DNA of 64,000 bases from a virus. The translations under genes were made by a program, and so were the position numbers. The stretch's first letter is position 1, and each line of letters starts with the position of its first letter. The notes beneath the pieces are model-generated. The model saw only the letters and a program-made list of their open reading frames with translations, ran no database searches and was not told the origin of the DNA. Of the stretch, positions 52,331-59,711 are shown piece after piece. The stretch covers positions 1 through 64,000 of the IMG/VR virus record IMGVR_UViG_3300012936_000006. One strand, given 5' to 3'.

Positions 52331-53506
52331 ATGGCTGAGGTTAAAAGACTACACGACGAGAAGAAAGTAAAGATGTTTCGTCATCAAATTGTTTCTTTCT
52401 TGGGTGATGTAGGACCGGGCTCAAAAGATTCTCTTACGGTAGAAGGAATGCCTAACCCAATGATAGGGTGTCTTTGCAAGAGAGTTGTCGGTGTTTTTAA
52501 AATGGCATACAATCTATTTAAACACAAAGCTCTGTGGCAAAGTGAGAAAGTATTCAAACCAGTCATTGAGGCTGAAATAGTCCATGAAGATGGTAGACCG
52601 AAGAAGTTTCATGAGCTTGGGCGAGATCTGGATGGCAACATCGTGTGTAGCGTCTGTGTTTCGGTTACGGATCTAGGAAACACTAGATCGATGGCTTTCG
52701 TTAATGAAGTTGCAGTAGAAGAGAGACACCACTTTATCGAAGCCCCACACCGCAAGATCCTAAACAGGGATGCAGAAGTCTCGGCAGAGTTGCCCATGAG
52801 GGCATCAGCTTGTATACCGATTGCGTTCAGCCCAGCGTATTATCCAGAACATGACCCTACCTGCTTGCAAACACCGTTGTCAGATGGAGGTGCTGTATCT
52901 AATCTCTCTGCCCAACTATTGAGAGCAAAATATGACGAAGGAGAGGCACCCGTTAGGTTTGTTATAAGCTGTAATGAGTTTGAGTACAAAAGAGACGCAG
53001 CTTATAATCATGGGGCTGCTCCTACCACACCCACTTCTAGCTGGTTTGAATTTTTAAATGCAGTGTTTGCCGTCATCATTGAGGATGGAATGGCTGACGA
53101 TGTTGATATATTTTTAAAAGCCAAGGGCGACATGGAGCATATTTTTGTGACAAAGGTCGGAGAGATAACAAAATATCCAACCCTAGACTCACCTTTCCTG
53201 AAGGAAACACCATCTCAGATTAACTTTTTTGCTCTAGATAGGCACACGTCAACACAAATGTTCGAATTTGGGCGGCATCTTGCGACCCACAAACTAATTA
53301 ATAAGATAAAACCATCAGAGGTTAAGCGTGCCAAAAAGAATGGTGTAACTCTAGCTTTATCAGGTGGAGGTGCATTGTACCCCGTGTTGTTTGGGGTGGT
53401 TTTTGCCATGTGGGAACACTTTGAGGTTAAAGCAATCGCAGGTACCTCCGCAGGTGCCATTACTGCCAGTTATATGGCTGAGAAGATTGCAAGACAAGAA
53501 GACTAG
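52331..53506 (+). CDS. Patatin-like phospholipase, apparently circularly permuted
   Basis: A 391-residue protein with all patatin hallmarks in an exchanged order. The part that normally ends a patatin comes first: CSVCVSVTDLGN, PMRASACIPIAFSP, then LSDGGAVSNLSAQLL with the catalytic Asp at residue 185. The part that normally begins a patatin comes last: VTLALSGGGALYPVLFG (oxyanion GGG at 345-347), then IAGTSAGAITASYMAE with the nucleophile Ser at 373. The protein ends 18 residues after that Ser. Patatins hydrolyse phospholipid acyl chains. The ATG at 52331 follows AGGAG by seven bases. No second copy of either half lies nearby, so this is not a fused duplicate. Confidence 0.72.
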   Translation: MAEVKRLHDEKKVKMFRHQIVSFLGDVGPGSKDSLTVEGMPNPMIGCLCKRVVGVFKMAYNLFKHKALWQSEKVFKPVIEAEIVHEDGRPKKFHELGRDLDGNIVCSVCVSVTDLGNTRSMAFVNEVAVEERHHFIEAPHRKILNRDAEVSAELPMRASACIPIAFSPAYYPEHDPTCLQTPLSDGGAVSNLSAQLLRAKYDEGEAPVRFVISCNEFEYKRDAAYNHGAAPTTPTSSWFEFLNAVFAVIIEDGMADDVDIFLKAKGDMEHIFVTKVGEITKYPTLDSPFLKETPSQINFFALDRHTSTQMFEFGRHLATHKLINKIKPSEVKRAKKNGVTLALSGGGALYPVLFGVVFAMWEHFEVKAIAGTSAGAITASYMAEKIARQED

Positions 53507-53518
53507 GGGAGATATACT

Positions 53519-53863
53519 ATGTCTGACGAACACAATAGCGAAAATGAGCGTGATGCTCTACAAACAGAAGAGTCTAACGAAGAATTATTACCAAAACCAC
53601 CACCAAAGCTTGCAGCCCGAGGGATCAGAGCTTTCACTGTCTGTAGGCAAAGTGATGAAACTGGCGTATCTGGTGAAGGAGTAGTTATTGAAGGTGTTGT
53701 TCTTGCAACGGGTCAGTGTATTGTACATTGGCTTTATCCACCACCAAGGGGCGGCATTGCGATCTTCGATAGCATGGGTGATTTTGTGAAAGTACACATC
53801 CAGCCTCACCCAACTAACAAAACAATTATTACTTATCAAGATGGTGAGCAAATTAATTATTAA
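53519..53863 (+). CDS. Conserved small phage protein
   Basis: A 114-residue protein with an acidic N-terminus and the segment FTVCRQSDETGVSGEGVVIE followed by GVVLATGQCIVHWLYPP. This is a widespread small phage and bacterial family with the pattern R-x-x-D-x-(S/T)-G-V-S-G-x-G-V-V-x-E-G and a later H-x-x-P-T-N-K-T. I recall no established function. It follows the patatin-like gene by 12 bases. Confidence 0.6.
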   Translation: MSDEHNSENERDALQTEESNEELLPKPPPKLAARGIRAFTVCRQSDETGVSGEGVVIEGVVLATGQCIVHWLYPPPRGGIAIFDSMGDFVKVHIQPHPTNKTIITYQDGEQINY

Positions 53864-53870
53864 AAAAAGC

Positions 53871-53899
53871 TTGACAAACGAGTCAATATTAGTTATATT
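53871..53899 (+). promoter_or_regulatory. Sigma-70-like promoter of the tagged HAD gene
   Basis: TTGACA (53871-53876) and TATATT (53894-53899) are 17 bases apart. TTGAC-AAACGA-GTCAA (53871-53886) is an inverted repeat that includes the -35 box. Confidence 0.75.
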
Positions 53900-53921
53900 A
53901 TTAACGTACTGAGGGAGTGGA

Positions 53922-54584
53922 ATGAAAGAAGAACTAGAAACGTGGAGAAAGTTTTTGAAAGAAAACGAGGGCGCAACGGGAATGCAAAAATATAAGTTGT
54001 TCTGTGATATGGACGGCGTGCTAGTAGACTTCGAAAAGGGAGTCCTTGGCTATATGAACCAACGCATGGAGGCTTTAGCCGGTGGTGGCGAGCCTGTGAG
54101 CAGAGAAGAATTGAAAGACGCTGCTTTGGCTGTAGAAGCCATGGGCGGTTGGTTCGAGGTCAAGCCAGAGCACATCAAGCGACCCAGCGAAGGCGGTGTT
54201 GCTGAGGTTCGAGACCTGATGTACACGATGGTCGAAAACAACTATGAGGTGTGGGCAAACTTGCCTTGGATTCCGGGTGGCAAAGAGCTTTGGAATCACA
54301 TCAAGCAATACAACCCTGAGATCTTGACGGCTCCGATGGGACCAGAGAGTGAGCGGGGGAAAGAAACGTGGTGTGCTCGTGAGTTAGGTTCGGATATTCC
54401 TGTTAACATCACGGACAATAAGACTCCGTGGGGTCAGGGAGATGGCAAGCGACAAGGTTTGTTAATCGACGACCGTGAGAAGTACCGTGCTCAGTTTAAA
54501 AAGGGCGGCGGTGAAGTAGTGCCTCATACGCCGGGTGATGCCGGTCCTTCGATTGAGCGATTAAAAACGCTCGGCTTTCAATAG
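53922..54584 (+). CDS. Tagged HAD-family nucleotidase-like phosphatase
   Basis: A 220-residue protein. Residues 1-14 (MKEELETWRKFLKE) match the recurrent tag described in the findings, with a likely cut after Glu14. The HAD core follows: LFCDMDGVLVDFEKG, with nucleophile Asp29 and acid Asp31. GLLIDDREKY near residue 185 supplies the last acidic motif. The D-x-D-G-V-L-V-D-F pattern is that of 5'(3')-deoxyribonucleotidases and related phage phosphatases. If packaged and injected, it could act on host nucleotides at once. It has a host-type promoter, unlike the other tagged genes. Confidence 0.75.
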   Translation: MKEELETWRKFLKENEGATGMQKYKLFCDMDGVLVDFEKGVLGYMNQRMEALAGGGEPVSREELKDAALAVEAMGGWFEVKPEHIKRPSEGGVAEVRDLMYTMVENNYEVWANLPWIPGGKELWNHIKQYNPEILTAPMGPESERGKETWCARELGSDIPVNITDNKTPWGQGDGKRQGLLIDDREKYRAQFKKGGGEVVPHTPGDAGPSIERLKTLGFQ

Positions 54585-54616
54585 TCGCCTCTACTTATTA
54601 TAAGGAGGGTTGAATA

Positions 54617-54685
54617 ATGAGTGAATCAAACAAGTGTAAGTGTTGTCCGTGTTGCAAGTGCGATTGCGAAAATTGCTGCGAATAA
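54617..54685 (+). CDS. 22-residue cysteine-rich microprotein
   Basis: A 22-codon gene with a strong AAGGAGGG site (54602-54609) eight bases before its ATG. Nine of its 22 residues are Cys, in the pattern CKCCPCCKCDCENCC, with no other codons between them but Lys, Pro, Asp, Glu and Asn. The pattern of CxC and CC pairs is that of metallothioneins, which bind zinc, copper or cadmium through thiolate clusters. It is too small for usual gene callers. It may scavenge metal or act as a redox buffer. Real expression is likely from the ribosome site but not proven. Confidence 0.55.
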   Translation: MSESNKCKCCPCCKCDCENCCE

Positions 54686-54747
54686 ATTACTAAAAAGTTT
54701 CGTTTTCGCTCATTATGCCCTAATTATATTATAAAGAGGGTTGATTG

Positions 54748-55161
54748 GTGAAATTAGAAAATAATTTTAGTTTGTCGGAATTTAGATGTAGAGATGGTTC
54801 AGATGTTCCAGAAGAACTGATGGACAACGTGCGTCTTTTGGCTGAAAACCTACAGGTCTTGAGAGACTATATTGGAAGACCCGTTAAAATAATTTCCGGG
54901 TATAGATCGCCAGATTATAATAAAAAGATCGGCGGTGCAAAGCGCAGTCAGCACATGCTTGCAAAAGCGGCTGATATTAAGATTGAAGGCATGGAGCCTT
55001 GGATGGTTCATAAGATAATCGAGCATCTTATCTATGAAGGGCATATGATGAAAGGAGGTCTCGGGATATACGAGACATTTGTACATTATGATGTGCGAGG
55101 TAGAAACGCCAGATGGAAAGGCAAAGGTGTGAAGGATGATAGACCAGCGACAAAATATTAG
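54748..55161 (+). CDS. Peptidase M15-like (D-Ala-D-Ala carboxypeptidase type)
   Basis: A 137-residue peptidase of the M15 family. The zinc-site residues are visible in SGYRSPDYNKKIGG, SQHMLAKAADIKI (His and Asp) and TFVHYDVRG (last His). The family cuts peptide cross-links or D-Ala-D-Ala ends in peptidoglycan, and phages use it as an endolysin or virion enzyme. The GTG at 54748 is preferred to the TTG at 54745 for spacing to AGAGGG. No signal peptide is present. It is the third peptidoglycan-active gene in the window. Confidence 0.8.
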   Translation: MKLENNFSLSEFRCRDGSDVPEELMDNVRLLAENLQVLRDYIGRPVKIISGYRSPDYNKKIGGAKRSQHMLAKAADIKIEGMEPWMVHKIIEHLIYEGHMMKGGLGIYETFVHYDVRGRNARWKGKGVKDDRPATKY

Positions 55162-55163
55162 TT

Positions 55164-55481
55164 ATGATAGACTTGACAGACTCAGCAGCAAATAAAATAA
55201 AAGAAGTATTAAAAGATACTGAAAATACCGGAGTTCGTGCCGCCATTCAAGGCGGCGGGTGCTCCGGTTTTACTTATAAACTAACAATGGAAAAAGAGCC
55301 AGATCCTGATGACAAGGTTATCGAGATTAAGGGTGTGAAGTTGTTCGTAGATAAGAAGAGCTACTTATTCCTCATCGGAACCACTATAGATTTCGTCACC
55401 GAGATGATGCAAATGGGTTTTAAATTTATTAATCCGAATGCTAAAAGAACTTGCGGTTGTGGCGAAAGTTTTGGGATTTAA
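55164..55481 (+). CDS. A-type iron-sulfur cluster carrier (IscA/ErpA-like)
   Basis: A 105-residue protein with the A-type carrier pattern: LTDSAANKIKEVL at the start, GVRAAIQGGGCSGFTYKL with the first ligand Cys, and NPNAKRTCGCGESFGI at the C-terminus with the CxCG pair. It carries iron-sulfur clusters to target proteins. Such genes are known as auxiliary genes in marine phages. Its message probably ends before the late promoter at 55494. It starts three bases after the M15 gene with a weak ribosome site. Confidence 0.88.
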   Translation: MIDLTDSAANKIKEVLKDTENTGVRAAIQGGGCSGFTYKLTMEKEPDPDDKVIEIKGVKLFVDKKSYLFLIGTTIDFVTEMMQMGFKFINPNAKRTCGCGESFGI

Positions 55482-55493
55482 ACGCTTAAACAG

Positions 55494-55505
55494 ACTATTT
55501 ATTAA
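55494..55505 (+). promoter_or_regulatory. Putative late promoter of the tagged gene cluster
   Basis: ACTATTTATTAA, the seventh copy of the late motif, lies 36 bases before the tagged gene at 55530. The shared motif suggests the tagged genes are made together with virion proteins. Confidence 0.55.
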
Positions 55506-55529
55506 AGATGCCGAAGAGAGGATATTTTT

Positions 55530-55775
55530 ATGCAGAATTTGTTTGAAAATTGGAGAAAGTTTCTCGAAGAAATTGAAGCAGAAGAACTGCAAGAAAAGTC
55601 TAAATCAAAGAATCAGCAAAAATTTATGGGCATGGTCAAGAAGTGTCAAGAAACTGGCGATTGTGCCTCAGATGAGGTAGAGAAAACAGCCGACAGTATG
55701 GAGAAATCTGATGTAGACGACTTTGCCAAAACAAAACACAAAGGATTACCAGATAAAGTAGAGGATAAAAAATGA
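55530..55775 (+). CDS. Small tagged internal-head protein candidate
   Basis: An 81-residue protein whose first 14 residues, MQNLFENWRKFLEE, are the recurrent tag. The rest is short, charged and probably disordered: Lys/Ser-rich, then FMGMVKKCQETGDCASDEV and an acidic end. The small size, low complexity and tag resemble the T4 internal proteins IPI-IPIII. GAGAGGA precedes the ATG. Its stop overlaps the next tagged gene (ATGA). Confidence 0.6.
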   Translation: MQNLFENWRKFLEEIEAEELQEKSKSKNQQKFMGMVKKCQETGDCASDEVEKTADSMEKSDVDDFAKTKHKGLPDKVEDKK

Positions 55776-57637
55776 AACTATTAATGGAAAACTGGCGAAA
55801 CTTTCTCGCAGAAGAAGAAAAGAATTGTGGTTGTGGTCAAGATCCTTGCATCACTTACGGAGTACAGAACGAAGCCAAAGAAGATGAAGGATATGAGCCC
55901 CACATGATGTACAATCCTAAAACTGGCGAAAAGAAAAAAGCCAAGACTAAAGAAGAGCATGAATCACTGGGTGCATCAGGTTGGCAGCACGTCAACCCTG
56001 ATGAGATCCGCAAAGCTTTAGAGGATGAGGGCGGTGCTGCTGACACCGATGCTATCGTAGACAGAACAGATGCAAGTGGCAAAGAAGTAAAAAAAGCTAT
56101 GAAAGACATGCCTGACGTTGCTCAACATGATAAAGGTGACTACATTCTTGGCGATAAAGATAAGATAAAAATTGAAGAAGATTGCTGGGATGGTTACGAG
56201 AGAGTTCCGGGCTCTAAAGAGGGAGAGCCGGGATCTTGTCGAAAGAAAACAAATGAAGGTGCTGGTCACGCCGAATCCATTCTTCAAGCACAAAACCAAG
56301 GCGTTGCTTTTATTCGTGGTCAAGACGATAAAGCAGCAGGTAAGGAAAAGGATCCTAACTATTCTGAAGAAAGTGGACGTAATCCTTTAGAAGTTCTTTT
56401 TTATAATGCTGGTTATGACAAAGGGATGGATGAAAATTTTTCGTCGAAGACTGAAGCCTCTTTTGGTGATAAAAGCGCAACAACATTTACGACCCAGCAG
56501 ATGAATGACGAAGAAGAAACTGCTGCCGAAATAGAAAGTGCTATTGTCTCGCTTGCAAAAGAAAAAGGTATGAGTGCTGAAGAGCTAAAAGCAGCGATTC
56601 TGGGAAATATAAAAAATAAGAAAGGCATTTCCGTTGAGCAAGCAGCAATTGATGAAGCAGAAATCTGCAAAGCAGGAAAAGATTGGGTCGATGGCAAGGA
56701 GATCGGAGGACAAGTTGTTAAACGAGGCGAAGACGGCAAGTTTAATAATTGGTCTGCTCGTGCAGCACAGATTGCTTCCAACTATTGCAAAAATCCTAAC
56801 TACGGTAGAGGGAAGAAGAAAAAGAAGAACGAATCGATGAGTGAGGGCGATCTTGGCGATTGGGAAAAAGAAAACTGGACACACTCAGACGGCACACCCT
56901 GCGGCGGTGGCGACAAGGACGGTTCACAGAGCCGATGCAAGCCAGCTTCCAAGTGGAAAGGCATGAGCAAGGGTGAGAAAGCAGCCGACAATGCAAAGAA
57001 AAAAGCTGGCACAGATGCAGGCAAGCAATATGTTTCAGCTACCAAGAAAGGAAAGGTTACTAAAGCTCACACAAAAGAAGCCCAAGTTGCCGATATTTTA
57101 GCAAGAGTGTTTGAGGGGTGTGGTGAACCTGCTCCTGTAAATTATGATCACGGTCCAGAGGCATCAATGCATAGAAGCTCCCTTCACACAATTAAGGGCG
57201 AAGTCGAACAGCTTCTATATATGATTGGTGAACAAGATGATTTACCTGAATGGCTAGAAGCAAAGATTACGAAAGCAAAAGCATATTTGTCTGCTGCAAA
57301 AGATTACTTGTCAGGTGAACAGGCTGAGATGGCAGGCGCACTTGAAGAGCAGCTTGCAGATGCGATTGTGGTAGAGTATCTTGAAGAAGATAATATGGAC
57401 GAAGGCGGCAGATGCACAAAGGCAACTGAGAAAACTACCTCTACTCGCAAGGGCAAGAAGTACATGAAGTGTATCAAGAATCCAGACGGTGAAGGTTATA
57501 TTAGAAAACACTGGGGTCAGAAAGGTGCTAGAGCAGCACCAAAGGGATCTAAAAGAAACAAGAGCTTTAACAAGCGACATAAGTGCTCAACCGCAAAAGC
57601 GGGTACAGCAAGAAAATTAGCATGTGATGATTGGTAG
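55772..57637 (+). CDS. Tagged mosaic Lys/Cys-rich protein
   Basis: A 621-residue protein starting with the tag MKLLMENWRNFLAEE. After it come several short Lys- and Cys-rich modules in series: MMYNPKTGEKKKAKTKEEH, CWDGYERVPGSKEG, GEDGKFNNWSARAAQIASNY, WEKENWTHSDGTPCGG, a helical SLHTIKGEVEQLLYMIGEQD part, and a basic C-terminal KSFNKRHKCSTAKAGTARKL. Modules of these types are scattered in marine phage virion proteins as I remember them. The overall charge suits DNA contact inside the head. No enzyme domain is visible. Confidence 0.6.
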   Translation: MKLLMENWRNFLAEEEKNCGCGQDPCITYGVQNEAKEDEGYEPHMMYNPKTGEKKKAKTKEEHESLGASGWQHVNPDEIRKALEDEGGAADTDAIVDRTDASGKEVKKAMKDMPDVAQHDKGDYILGDKDKIKIEEDCWDGYERVPGSKEGEPGSCRKKTNEGAGHAESILQAQNQGVAFIRGQDDKAAGKEKDPNYSEESGRNPLEVLFYNAGYDKGMDENFSSKTEASFGDKSATTFTTQQMNDEEETAAEIESAIVSLAKEKGMSAEELKAAILGNIKNKKGISVEQAAIDEAEICKAGKDWVDGKEIGGQVVKRGEDGKFNNWSARAAQIASNYCKNPNYGRGKKKKKNESMSEGDLGDWEKENWTHSDGTPCGGGDKDGSQSRCKPASKWKGMSKGEKAADNAKKKAGTDAGKQYVSATKKGKVTKAHTKEAQVADILARVFEGCGEPAPVNYDHGPEASMHRSSLHTIKGEVEQLLYMIGEQDDLPEWLEAKITKAKAYLSAAKDYLSGEQAEMAGALEEQLADAIVVEYLEEDNMDEGGRCTKATEKTTSTRKGKKYMKCIKNPDGEGYIRKHWGQKGARAAPKGSKRNKSFNKRHKCSTAKAGTARKLACDDW

Positions 57638-57649
57638 GAGGAGCCAAAA

Positions 57650-57811
57650 ATGAAAAGTTTATTAACATTATTAACAATTATTATGCTTGCGCTTGCAGGC
57701 TGCGGAGATGATTGCACATCTGCACCAGACACTGGTGTTGATGCGGGTGGCACTGATGCAGCTATCGATGCAGGCGGTGATGCAGGCGACGTTGGCGGCG
57801 ATAGTCAATGA
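57650..57811 (+). CDS. Small lipoprotein of deltaproteobacterial style
   Basis: A 53-residue lipoprotein. The signal peptide ends in the lipobox LALAGC, giving a lipid-anchored Cys at residue 18. The mature part is CGDDCTSAPDTGVDAGGTD followed by more Asp/Ala/Gly. That low-complexity D-T-G-V-D-A-G style is characteristic of lipoproteins from Myxococcota and related deltaproteobacteria (family knowledge). AGGAGGAG precedes the ATG. The stop overlaps the next start (ATGA). It may be an envelope protein for superinfection immunity. Confidence 0.72.
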   Translation: MKSLLTLLTIIMLALAGCGDDCTSAPDTGVDAGGTDAAIDAGGDAGDVGGDSQ

Positions 57812-58179
57812 TCAACTGGCTGAGATCACGCAGACCGTGGATGATTGAGAATTCAAAGATTCCAGTCTTTTTGTCTCACTTTGCGCCAATTAATATTTGG
57901 GCAATATCGTTTGGTCCGTTTGTTTGGTGTCGTGGCGTTATGTCGGAGACAACCAAGAGACACGAAATTATCCACTATCACCAGCAACTAGAACTAGCTT
58001 TCATAGGCCAATGGACCTTATACCTCATTTTTTACCTACGTGGTCTGATTAGAGGCGGTGCTGGTTCTGGCGAAGAAGCTTATAGGGCTAATGCATTCGA
58101 AGTGGAGGCATACACGCATGAGGCAGAAATTGATTACTTAGAGAAGAGACCACTTTATAATTGGAGAAATTACTTATGA
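57808..58179 (+). CDS. Membrane protein with HExxH motif
   Basis: A 123-residue protein with two probable membrane segments (VFLSHFAPINIWAISFGPFV and LAFIGQWTLYLIFYLRGLI). Between them is KRHEIIHYHQQLEL, an HExxH zinc motif. A similar small family, found in bacteria and phages, has this arrangement and no known function. A C-terminal acidic helix contains FEVEAYTHEAEIDY, which could give a third ligand. It is coupled by ATGA to the lipoprotein gene, so the two may form an envelope unit. Confidence 0.55.
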   Translation: MINWLRSRRPWMIENSKIPVFLSHFAPINIWAISFGPFVWCRGVMSETTKRHEIIHYHQQLELAFIGQWTLYLIFYLRGLIRGGAGSGEEAYRANAFEVEAYTHEAEIDYLEKRPLYNWRNYL

Positions 58180-58421
58180 GATTAAAATCTAGAGCACGAC
58201 AGATTATCATTGAAGAGATCTTGAGGGAGAATGACGAAAGGGCAGCATCGGGTGCCGAGTCATTAGGTAGTTCATTGGGTGGACGCCCAGATGTAGCTAT
58301 GGCTATCGAAGCAGTTCTTAAAGAAAAGGGTCTTCCAAAATCCGCAGCAGCATTGATGAAGGCGTATAAGTCTGCACAAGCTGAAATGGATATGGAATAT
58401 TCTTTACATTACCCGGAATAG
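58176..58421 (+). CDS. Hypothetical protein within the tagged cluster
   Basis: An 81-residue helical protein, not recognised, starting at an ATG that overlaps the previous stop (ATGA). Its N-terminus (LKSRARQIIIEEILREN) is a positively charged amphipathic helix but not the tag. A Gly/Ser-rich turn follows, then a helical LPKSAAALMKAYKSAQAEM. Confidence 0.5.
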   Translation: MRLKSRARQIIIEEILRENDERAASGAESLGSSLGGRPDVAMAIEAVLKEKGLPKSAAALMKAYKSAQAEMDMEYSLHYPE

Positions 58422-58429
58422 GTGATATA

Positions 58430-58624
58430 TTGTTTGAAGGTGCAAAAAAACATTTGGAAGAGAGAGGTGAGACATACTTTGAGCATATGCAAGCAGCGGC
58501 AAGTTTAGCTTTGATGTTAGCTGTTGTTAGTTTGAAGTGTGTTGTTCACTCGGTGTTTCCAAATTATTATAAAACTTGTGTATCAGATAAATTATCAGAT
58601 ATTCAAAAAATGGTAAAGAGGTAA
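58430..58624 (+). CDS. DUF6356-like membrane protein
   Basis: A 64-residue protein with a TTG start after AGGTGAT. Its pattern, GETYFEHMQAAASLALMLAV, then KCVVHSVFPNYYKTCVSDKL, matches the small DUF6356-type family (GESYxEHM, a membrane segment, ALVHxxxPFxFxxTxS). It spans the membrane once. Function is unknown. Such small membrane proteins occur in bacteria and their phages. Confidence 0.55.
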   Translation: MFEGAKKHLEERGETYFEHMQAAASLALMLAVVSLKCVVHSVFPNYYKTCVSDKLSDIQKMVKR

Positions 58625-58629
58625 TTTCG

Positions 58630-59445
58630 ATGAAACAATTAATGGAAAGCTGGCGAAACTTTATGAAAGAGCAGAGCCAGATCGAAGAAACTGGTGCCGG
58701 TGGTTATCAATACGAAGAGTATGTCATTAATGCACTGAAGACGGCAGGAGCCGTTGGTAATATTACCTCCGGTGCGGGGGCTTCAGCAGCAGCGGCTGAC
58801 GCTGACATTAGAGTAAATGGCAAGGTTTATAATATTGAAGTAAAGATGGACGGCAAAGCCCAGATGGGCGGCACATCTCTCAGGTACTTTCCGCAGGGTG
58901 TGCCATCTGATGACCCTTCAGCACCCGAGGGTAAACTACAGAAGTTTGTCATTGTCTCAAACTCTGTTGAGCCTGACACTGTTACAATGATGGAAGAGGC
59001 TCTGACACCCCTAGAGCAAGATTTAAATAACTTCTTAGAGGCGATTGGTGCAACTAAGATGCCTGCAACGGTCGAGAAAGATCTTTGGGCGGCAGCGGTA
59101 GCAGAGGGTTTGCTTAGACCACTCAACGTAAAACTAAAAAGAACAACCAAGTTTATTATTAACCACTACGCTAAAAAAGGTGTAGACTATATACAGATCG
59201 GCGGGGCAGGGCTATTTTATTTAGCGAACAATCCAGCAAACTTGCCGGTTCCTCAGCTTGACGGAGAGATCAATATTGAGCTTAGACCCGGAAGAAGTGG
59301 GAGTAAGAAAAGAAAAGACGGCACTGTGGTTGTCGGCGGCTTGATTCGTGTACAGGGTCGATTGCAGTTTAGGGGTCAGTCACCTTACACACTTGACGAT
59401 CCTCAAAGCATTGCAGAGATGCTAAAAGAGGCAAACTCGGCATGA
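58630..59445 (+). CDS. Tagged PD-(D/E)XK nuclease-like protein
   Basis: A 271-residue protein with the tag MKQLMESWRNFMKEQ at residues 1-15. It is followed by YQYEEYVINALKTAG, then ADADIRVNGKVYNIEVKMDG: Asp57/Asp59, Glu70 and Lys72 fit the D-(X)n-E-x-K active site of the PD-(D/E)XK superfamily, with an upstream helix carrying Glu29/Glu30. The C-terminal half, with KGVDYIQIGGAGLFYLANN, is common in phage nucleases of this fold. If packaged, it could cut host DNA or act on concatemers in the new cell. Its stop overlaps the next tagged gene (ATGA). Confidence 0.65.
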   Translation: MKQLMESWRNFMKEQSQIEETGAGGYQYEEYVINALKTAGAVGNITSGAGASAAAADADIRVNGKVYNIEVKMDGKAQMGGTSLRYFPQGVPSDDPSAPEGKLQKFVIVSNSVEPDTVTMMEEALTPLEQDLNNFLEAIGATKMPATVEKDLWAAAVAEGLLRPLNVKLKRTTKFIINHYAKKGVDYIQIGGAGLFYLANNPANLPVPQLDGEINIELRPGRSGSKKRKDGTVVVGGLIRVQGRLQFRGQSPYTLDDPQSIAEMLKEANSA

Positions 59446-59711
59446 AACAGTTAATGGAAAATTGGCGACGATATAAGCGCATGTCCGAGGTATCTTATGA
59501 TGGAAACATTGGGTTCGAAGAGACTGTAAGGTTTTATCAATCTGCACCCAAAGAAAAAATAGCTGAGTTTGAGGCTATGCTGGACAGTGGAGATGAAAAG
59601 AGTGCTATGGGTATTATCCTTGATTTTCTTGGCACTTCACTGCAAGGTGACCAATTCCCGCAGATGAAAGCTGTTGCTGAAGCCATAGAAGTGGAGAGGG
59701 ACCAAGAATGA
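59442..59711 (+). CDS. Small tagged protein
   Basis: An 89-residue protein starting MKQLMENWRRYKRMSE, a variant of the tag in which FL is replaced by a longer basic stretch ending in MSE. It has NIGFEETVRFYQSAPKEKIA and a second helix that looks like a small helical domain I recall from other phage proteins. ATGA overlaps link it to the genes on both sides. Confidence 0.55.
   Translation: MKQLMENWRRYKRMSEVSYDGNIGFEETVRFYQSAPKEKIAEFEAMLDSGDEKSAMGIILDFLGTSLQGDQFPQMKAVAEAIEVERDQE

Noticed and set aside
52331-53506. A frameshifted or truncated ordinary patatin
   Set aside because: All motifs lie in one intact frame with its own ribosome site, and the missing N-terminal half is found at the C-terminus instead.
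920-55505. Reading the ACTATTTAT copies as T4-type late promoters on the - strand (ATAAATAGT)
   Set aside because: No genes on the - strand are supported, and every copy lies shortly upstream of a + strand gene, so the + orientation is more likely.
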